A stretch of DNA of 64,000 nt, from contig JBOZIK010000001.1 in assembly GCA_051453625.1 (NCBI GenBank), positions 23,853,641 to 23,917,640 on the forward strand, in the 5' to 3' direction. Each line of letters opens with the position of its first letter. Positions within the stretch are counted from its first letter, which is position 1. The translations under genes and the position numbers were made by a program. Below the pieces are notes generated by a model, which was not told the DNA's origin, searched no databases, and saw nothing but the letters and a program-made list of their open reading frames with translations. The DNA is from Welwitschia mirabilis (lineage: Eukaryota; Gnetophyta; Gnetopsida; Welwitschiales). This document shows positions 57,700 through 64,000 of the stretch, piece by piece.

Positions 57700-58340
57700 T
57701 TTAGACATGCCTTAGAGAGTAAGAGATTGCATGCAAATAGGTTGCATTTTGAAGTAGGATTAGACACTTTAGATGATAATGTTCAATTAGTTAAAAGTAA
57801 GTGAACATATGAGGGACAAGAAAAATTAGAATGTTATACATCAAATGATGAACTAAAAAGTGATATTAATGAAATTAACAATGTATCTATCTTTGAATCT
57901 TAACCAACGTCGCCTATGCAAAGTTGTGAGGAAGAATCCCTTAAGAATGTTAATGGAAAAAATAATATTTATCAAGATCCTAAACATAATTCATCCCTTG
58001 AAAAATATTTTTCTCAACAATCCCTTAAGCCAATAATAACATTCTCATCTTTACCTTCTTAGTAAGATTTGAACCTTAATGAGAAAGATAAATCATCTTC
58101 ATCTTTGGAACCATCTTTAATACTTTCTTTAATAATTATTCACCTACCATGGTTTCCACTTCATATTTGTCTTCACTTGAAAATGACGTCTTGCATGAGT
58201 TGTTGAACAAATAGGAAAAGGGCAAGGATTGAAATATTTTCGATTTTGAATCAAGTAATTTACTACTGATGTACTTTCTTATTTTTTTAATTCATGCATA
58301 AACATTTATGAGGATTCTATCTCATTTTGAATGCTTTGAG
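57700..58340 (+). pseudogene. Family E reading frame, second copy, unknown product
   Basis: The plus strand gives ECYTSNDELKSDINEINNVS at about 57828-57890, then SPMQSCEEESLKNVNGKNN and SLEKYFSQQSLKP, followed by the part shared with 22924-23172 (SSSLEPSL; SSLENDVLHELLNK after a frame change). The acidic and polar composition suggests a former gag- or linker-type protein, but I do not recognise it. Its 3' flank (58340-58680) aligns with 23172-23500. Confidence 0.45.
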
Positions 58341-59790
58341 TTATTTCTATTCATCATTCAATCTTGGCATTCATTATTTTGAGACTTTACATATGCAATG
58401 TCTTCAAAAAAGTCCTAAAATTTTTTTTTCCTTATATGATTTAAAATAAGGATTTTTTCAATAGATGTTCCTTTTAGGATAGATATAAGTATAAAAAATT
58501 GAAAATGTTAAAAAATTTTATGCTTGGTGCCCTTTCATACCTCAAACTACCTAGGCACTTAGAGTTAAACATTTTTAGGTAGGGAATCCTAAATATTATT
58601 CACTCTACTAAATAAATCATCACTGCATCAAATTCCACTTTTCATTCCTTTCATTCTCACTTGATAAGTAAAGATAATAATGTAAATTTTTCTTATTAAT
58701 AAATATTTTTTTTTTTGATAATTATATATTTTAGATGGTATTCAATATTCATCTTTAGTGCTTGGGTTACTATACTAGTTATTTAATATACTCATTAGTT
58801 AATAAGTTAGTTAGTTTATATATTAGTAGGTCAGCATATAGAATTATATCATTATGTTATAGATACAAAATGCCATTTGGCATGAGAATGATGAATAAGA
58901 TCAAGGTGGTAGAAATATAACAACAAATTCAACCATAAGCCAATTCTTTAGGATTAAATAAAGAAATCAACAAAATAGAAAGGGATAAAGGGTATAAAAA
59001 AGGGACACCATAGAGAAGAGGGATATTTTAGGAAAACATCTCTAGAAATAGAACTAAGAAAGAGGTCAAAGGAAAGCTTCAAATATTCTAAACAGGATGT
59101 AGTAGCATCTCTAATGTTCCAGTATTACCTATAAAGAAAAACACAAACCTATCAGTATATCTCTGCATAACATTCTAGTATTTTAATATAAAGCTAAAAA
59201 GCTTGAGAAGTATTCTTAACATATTTTATTACTTGAAAAAATAATATTCTCTTTTACTTACTCTTGTTTATATAGCTAAACATGGATTAGGATAATTAAC
59301 AATACCCAGAAATAAGTATTGTTTAGCATTCAGTGAAACTTCTATTATGTTTTTTCCCATTTTCTTCAATTTCCATAATGTAATATATGTAAATAGTAAA
59401 CTTTAGCAATTATTAACCTAAGTAGTTCAAGTAAATTTATCATGAGTTTATCTNNNNNNNNNNNNNNNNNNNNNNNNNNNNNNNNNNNNNNNNNNNNNNN
59501 NNNNNNNNNNNNNNNNNNNNNNNNNNNNNNNNNNNNNNNNNNNNNNNNNNNNNAGTAAACTTTAGCAATTATCAACCTAAGTGGTTCAAGTAAATTTATC
59601 ATGAGTTTATCTTAATGATGTATTTTAAACTAAATGATTAGATTGTTAATGGTCTTAGCTAATTATTTAGTAAACCTCTAAATTTAATTTAATGGTTAAC
59701 CTCATTTCAAATTAACAACATCATAATTTTTTACATTTTCATCATAATTTCATATTATTTTATATATCTATTTGATAATATAAGATTTCA
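58341..59790 (+). other. Family E 3' flank, then probable end of a Gypsy LTR
   Basis: 58341-58680 aligns with 23172-23500. The rest is AT-rich and non-coding. A 100-N gap at 59454-59553 has about 60 bp repeated on each side (AGTAAACTTTAGCAATTAT start), a likely assembly duplicate. The part just before 59790 should be the 3' end of the LTR belonging to the primer site at 59797. Confidence 0.35.
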
Positions 59791-59796
59791 TCATTT

Positions 59797-59812
59797 TGGC
59801 ACTAGAAGTATG
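59797..59812 (+). other. Primer-binding-site-like sequence of Gypsy element F
   Basis: TGGCACTAGAAGTATG after CATCATTT resembles the TTTGGCGCCAGAAG-type start of a Gypsy internal region. Gag follows directly on the same strand. Confidence 0.45.
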
Positions 59813-59819
59813 CTGTCCT

Positions 59820-60336
59820 AAAGCCAAGTAGTAGAGGTAAAGAAGTCTATAATCCAATAGGATCATAAAGGAAAATGGTAAAATGAGAGAGGTAAGTTTG
59901 TTAAAAACCCATAAAAATATGATTTAAATGAATAGACTGGAAGTAGGATTAAAATATAAATAGAAGAAAAAGATTTTATTATGGATGAAACCATATTGGA
60001 AAGACAATGAAAGAACAAATCTTTCTTGAATTAATGAGTGAAATAGAATAGCAGTTGCTTACTTTTCTTAAATCACCTATCACTTAAGGAGAATCTTTTC
60101 AAATACTTAAATAAATAAACCTGAAAAGAAATTTATAGTAAGATATTATTAGGAAGATTATAGAGATTTAAAACCTTTAAATTATTAAACTCATTGGTTA
60201 GAATATTTAAGACCTATTAATCCTATATCCTTAGAGTACCCCAAAAAAGTGAGAAATATAAATATAATATCAATACCCACTTTTGAGGGAAAGAAATTAG
60301 AAGAACCTCTATTGCATTTAAGTTTAATTAATGCCT
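59820..60336 (+). pseudogene. Gypsy element F gag, 5' part
   Basis: The decayed gag N-terminal part ends with FEGKKLEEPLLHLSLINAF at about 60285-60336. It is interrupted there by a solo LTR with a 5-bp target duplication. Removing the LTR and one copy of GCCTT joins it to the frame at 62018, which continues with the expected capsid sequence. Confidence 0.65.
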
Positions 60337-62012
60337 TTGTAGGATCATGAACCCTAGAGGGGGGTGAATAGGACTTCTAAAAAATTTAAATAATTATTAC
60401 TTTCAAAAGAAATTATGTATAAAAATATATAACAAAATGAAATCAAAAAGCAAAACCAAAGCAAATGCACAAGACAAGATTTATAATGGTTTGGGATACA
60501 CCCTACTCCACTCTCAAAAAATAGTCAATGACCAAGACTATTCTGGATCTTTATTGCATCACTATGCACTAGGTTTTTAAGGTTAATCTTNNNNNNNNNN
60601 NNNNNNNNNNNNNNNNNNNNNNNNNNNNNNNNNNNNNNNNNNNNNNNNNNNNNNNNNNNNNNNNNNNNNNNNNNNNNNNNNNNNNNNNNNNNNNNNNNNN
60701 NNNNNNNNNNNNNNNNNNNNNNNNNNNNNNNNNNNNNNNNNNNNNNNNNNNNNNNNNNNNNNNNNNNNNNNNNNNNNNNNNNNNNNNNNNNNNNNNNNNN
60801 NNNNNNNNNNNNNNNNNNNNNNNNNNNNNNNNNNNNNNNNNNNNNNNNNNNNNNNNNNNNNNNNNNNNNNNNNNNNNNNNNNNNNNNNNNNNNNNNNNNN
60901 NNNNNNNNNNNNNNNNNNNNNNNNNNNNNNNNNNNNNNNNNNNNNNNNNNNNNNNNNNNNNNNNNNNNNNNNNNNNNNNNNNNNNNNNNNNNNNNNNNNN
61001 NNNNNNNNNNNNNNNNNNNNNNNNNNNNNNNNNNNNNNNNNNNNNNNNNNNNNNNNNNNNNNNNNNNNNNNNNNNNNNNNNNNNNNNNNNNNNNNNNNNN
61101 NNNNNNNNNNNNNNNNNNNNNNNNNNNNNNNNNNNNNNNNNNNNNNNNNNNNNNNNNNNNNNNNNNNNNNNNNNNNNNNNNNNNNNNNNNNNNNNNNNNN
61201 NNNNNNNNNNNNNNNNNNNNNNNNNNNNNNNNNNNNNNNNNNNNNNNNNNNNNNNNNNNNNNNNNNNNNNNNNNNNNNNNNNNNNNNNNNNNNNNNNNNT
61301 TAGAAAATGCACAATGGTGATTGAGAGAATGAAGCCTCTATGCTCTAAATCACTCAAGTGAAAGAACTGATAATGGAGCCTTATTACTTAGATTTGATAC
61401 AAAGATAAGTGCTAAGTAAGAGAAGAATGATAGTACAAAAATAAGCCTTTTAGATCAAGAGTGCAGTATTCCTTTTCAAAAATGAATTTTAATCTCAATT
61501 CCTAGGGTGTTTTGAGTGTTGTCTCTTATTCATAGATTTCCCCAAAATATAACTGTTTAATTAGATGGGCACAAATCTAACATTTGTAATGGATATATTT
61601 GTTGTTATAACAGTTAGAAAATTGCTTTAAAATTTTTACTTCCACGCTAACCAGTCAACCCCTTGAAATATCCGATCGACCCAAGATCTAGTCGCCCTTA
61701 TAGAAATGTTTGGTCGCCCTTATTTGGCTCAGATTTTAATAGTATGCTCATTAGGTCACCCTTACAGAAATGTTGGGTTGACCTAACAATGTTCAGTCAC
61801 CCTTATAAAAATGTTGGGTAGACCTAACAATGTCTGGTCGCCCTTACAAAAATGTTAGGTTGACCCCACTTGAAGTATCCTTACTTAGAACATGTTCAAA
61901 TATTTCTATCTTTTGGATATTGATTCAGCAGTTTCTTGCACCTTTAAAATCACTTTTAATTCTATAAAAATCATATTAGTTTAAATCAATTAGCAAAAAT
62001 AAAATCCTAATA
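60337..62012 (-). mobile_element. Sirevirus-related solo LTR with GCCTT target duplication
   Basis: GCCTT at 60332-60336 and 62013-62017 flanks an LTR that, on the minus strand, starts TATTAGGATTTTATTTTTGC and ends CACCCCCC...GATCCTACA. It is the inverted counterpart of the Sirevirus LTRs (compare CTAATTGATTTAAACTAAT with TTAATTGATGTTAAACTAAT at 42707). Its 1676 bp, including a 709-N gap at 60591-61299, fit a single LTR with no internal region. A 41-bp array with GTCGCCCTTA motifs lies at about 61688-61865, in place of the 73-bp array of the other element. Confidence 0.8.
61688..61865 (-). repeat. Tandem array in the solo LTR, about 41-bp unit, three to four copies
   Basis: Unit: GTCACCCTTACAGAAATGTT followed by GGGTTGACCTAACAATGTTCA. 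Units start near 61756, 61797 and 61838, and a looser one lies at about 61690-61725. It shares GGTYGACC-like elements with the 73-bp arrays at 42964 and 53841. Confidence 0.75.
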
Positions 62013-62017
62013 GCCTT

Positions 62018-63340
62018 CTACAAAGTAAGTTAACTTGATTTATAATCGAATTTTCTGAAGTACTTTGCTTTTTCTTTAAAGGGGATGCTCAATTATGGTA
62101 TCATAAAAATCCTAATCATGTTTTTAGTTCATGTGGACTAGTAAGAATGCTTTCTTAGCTGAATTTTAATCCATAAGGATAGTTGAAGATTTAAAAGAAT
62201 AAATTTTGAATATTAAATGGAAAGATAATGAAAGGTTTTACAAGTTCATGAATAGTTATAATATATTATTAGTTAAATATTCTAACCATAGAATTACAAC
62301 TAAAGAATGAGTCAAATCTTAATCTAGAGGATTAAAAAGTTAAACTTTGAAATAATTAGATTTACTATATAAAGAAATCATCAAGACAATGAATATTTAA
62401 GAGGTAGGAGAAGCTATTACTCAATTTTATAACATAAGTTAAGGATGGAAGCAAGAAAGTGTAAAGAAGAAAAGGATAAATCAAGTATTTATAAAAAATT
62501 AAATGGTAGTATGTATAATTCAAAGTATATCAATCGTATGAAAGAAGTATCTAAAAAGATAACTAATAGTATGATGGGAAAATTTGATTAACTCGATATA
62601 CAACACTTTAAAGAGGAAGAAGGACCTATATGTAAACACCATGAAGAAGATAATAATGAAGGAATAGAATATCCCTAGATGTAGGAATTTGTTCATTACT
62701 TGGATATTAATAGAGTAGATAAAAATATATTAGACCAACTTGAAGAAAGAAAAAAAACCGTATCCTTATTAAAGTATAAAATGATAAGGTAAGTCAAAAA
62801 ATCATTTGCAAAGGTACGTAGATTGTAAAAGGCAAGAGTAATATGATTATTATAGAAATTAGAGAAACAAAGATTCAAACTACACAAAAGAAAAATCAAA
62901 AGCAGGGAAGAAAGAGGGAAAATCCTTACTCAACCTCAACCAAATACAAGGGAAGCAATAAGATAAAAGGGAAAAAATTGAATATCTCTCTAGTTGTTGA
63001 AGGAATAAATATAGGAAAGGAAGCAATACTTGATACATTAGTGGATCCTCTACTATTTTTAATGAGAATTAAACAAATAGAACATCTTGAAAAGGATACA
63101 AAATATTTAATAAAGGCTTTAGAAGATACAACAATATCATTACCTCTTTTAAAATTACTTAAAGATGTATCTATTTATTAGAAGCAAATGAAGAGCATGT
63201 GCTTAAAACAAAGGAATAACAAAGGAAAGTAAGAAGGAAAAATAAATCAAGATGGTTATGAAAGATCAAGTTTCTTGAACTTCCACTTAAGTTCTTCAAA
63301 ATCAATAGCATGAAAAATATAGTAATTCAGAAGCACCTAT
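62018..63340 (+). pseudogene. Gypsy element F gag, 3' part and linker
   Basis: Resuming after the solo LTR, the plus strand gives SLKGDAQLWYHKNPNHVFSS at about 62078-62135 (family: SLK..A..W......I.SW). It then gives EILNIKWKDNERFYKFMNSY with frame changes at 62195-62265. The later part is Lys- and Glu-rich. An open frame at 62843-63181 begins MIIIEIRETKIQTTQKKNQK and leads toward the protease. There are many stops. It was part of a particle-forming Gag of the Athila/Tat-like kind. Confidence 0.6.
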
Positions 63341-63842
63341 GGGAGATATAAAAATTAATGGAAAGCTCAAAATAAAAGCACTTGTGGATTTAAAAGCAAG
63401 TTTTAATGTAATGGCATATGAAACTTATGAGGAATTTGGAAAGCCAAAATTGATACCTTACTAAGGAAAACTGTACCTGACTAATGGTTTAGTAGTAATA
63501 TTAGAAGGAGTTATAAAGAATATACCCATCAAACTCAAGGGATTTATCTACTTAATAGATATTTTAGTAATGACAGCTCAAAGAGATATTGATGTAGTAA
63601 TTTTAGAAAGACCTTGAATGGCTATTACAGATGCTACTACTTGTTCTAAAAAAGTGGTAATGAAAATTAGTTAAGAAGATCTTAAGAAAGAGATCAAGTT
63701 ATCTGATACAAGGCTATGGAGGAGATGGTGCATAATACAGAAGCTTGAATCAATCCAATTCTGATAGAAGAGGTTAGTATGATGTTAAATAAGAAAAATG
63801 GAAAAAAATATGAAGGAGAAAGCCTGACATCTTAAGAAATAG
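63341..63842 (+). pseudogene. Gypsy element F aspartic protease
   Basis: GDIKINGKLKIKALVDLKAS then FNVMAYETYEEFG (63341-63440) matches the retropepsin start that in Athila/Tat-type Gypsy elements reads VLIDLGAS.NLMP...Y..LG; the catalytic Asp is present at 63387-63389 and the Gly of DLGAS has become Lys. Downstream, GVIKNIPIKLKGFIYLIDIL, DIDVVILERP (family: PIILGRPFL) and MAITDAT complete the domain to about 63640. RT would follow but the window ends in N from 63843. Confidence 0.8.
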
Positions 63843-64000
63843 NNNNNNNNNNNNNNNNNNNNNNNNNNNNNNNNNNNNNNNNNNNNNNNNNNNNNNNNNN
63901 NNNNNNNNNNNNNNNNNNNNNNNNNNNNNNNNNNNNNNNNNNNNNNNNNNNNNNNNNNNNNNNNNNNNNNNNNNNNNNNNNNNNNNNNNNNNNNNNNNNN
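63843..64000. other. Assembly gap at the window edge
   Basis: All N. Other sized gaps are 35795-35944, 36274-36883, 48373-48429, 49083-49624, 50330-50339, 21212-21221 and 60591-61299. Gaps of exactly 100 N are at 6453, 8960, 17255, 17999, 35075, 35441, 38677, 46172, 54810 and 59454. Confidence 0.99.

Overview
The window looks like nuclear DNA of a flowering plant, in a heterochromatic, AT-rich region made almost entirely of decayed, nested LTR retrotransposons. The evidence is repeated Ty1/Copia and Ty3/Gypsy domains, initiator-methionine-tRNA-type primer sites (TGGTATCAGAGC and variants), plant-type LTRs of 1.3 to 2.8 kb, and an insert of the plastid photosystem gene psaA. I find no intact host protein-coding gene. 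Nearly every coding region carries stops. The sequence is a draft scaffold: at least ten gaps are exactly 100 N, and several have the same sequence on both sides, so some apparent duplications are probably assembly artefacts.

Layout. 1-1368: a Gypsy LTR (family A, minus strand) sitting in a Copia gag-protease-integrase remnant (1390-3617, minus). 4900-8959: a chromovirus-like Gypsy pol (RT, RNase H, integrase) with a 0.93 kb segment repeated across a gap. 9060-10600: a GC-richer segment with a tRNA-Thr(CGU)-like gene on the minus strand. 11568-12290: a dispersed repeat (family B) that recurs at 55164. 14665-17100: a Gypsy primer site and gag remnant. 18790-19243: a psaA fragment. 19355-20523: a second family A LTR. 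22165-23600: an imperfect inverted repeat around a small ORF (family E) that recurs at 57840-58340. 24106-26529: a Gypsy LTR (family D). 27385-30785 and 35175-40960: two copies of one Copia family (C), separated by a minus-strand Gypsy 3' end (LTR 30786-33612, integrase to 35074) whose LTR is full of tandem arrays. 41000-42340: a third family A LTR.

The best-preserved element is a Sirevirus-type Copia element at 42690-55133. It has two LTRs, a 5-bp target duplication (GGTAT), gag, protease, integrase, RT, RNase H, and a third ORF (52007-53068) after pol. That third ORF reads through 318 codons without a frameshift once a 108-bp GTAAG...CAG intron is removed. A minus-strand solo LTR of a related Sirevirus, with a GCCTT target duplication, interrupts the gag of an Athila/Tat-like Gypsy element (59797-63842).

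The genes here do not form a pathway. Each block is a mobile element that once encoded its own capsid and replication enzymes. The points of most interest are the spliced third ORF of the Sirevirus, the amplified LTR/primer-site junction at 30786-31053, the LTR-internal minisatellites, and the gap-flanking duplications.
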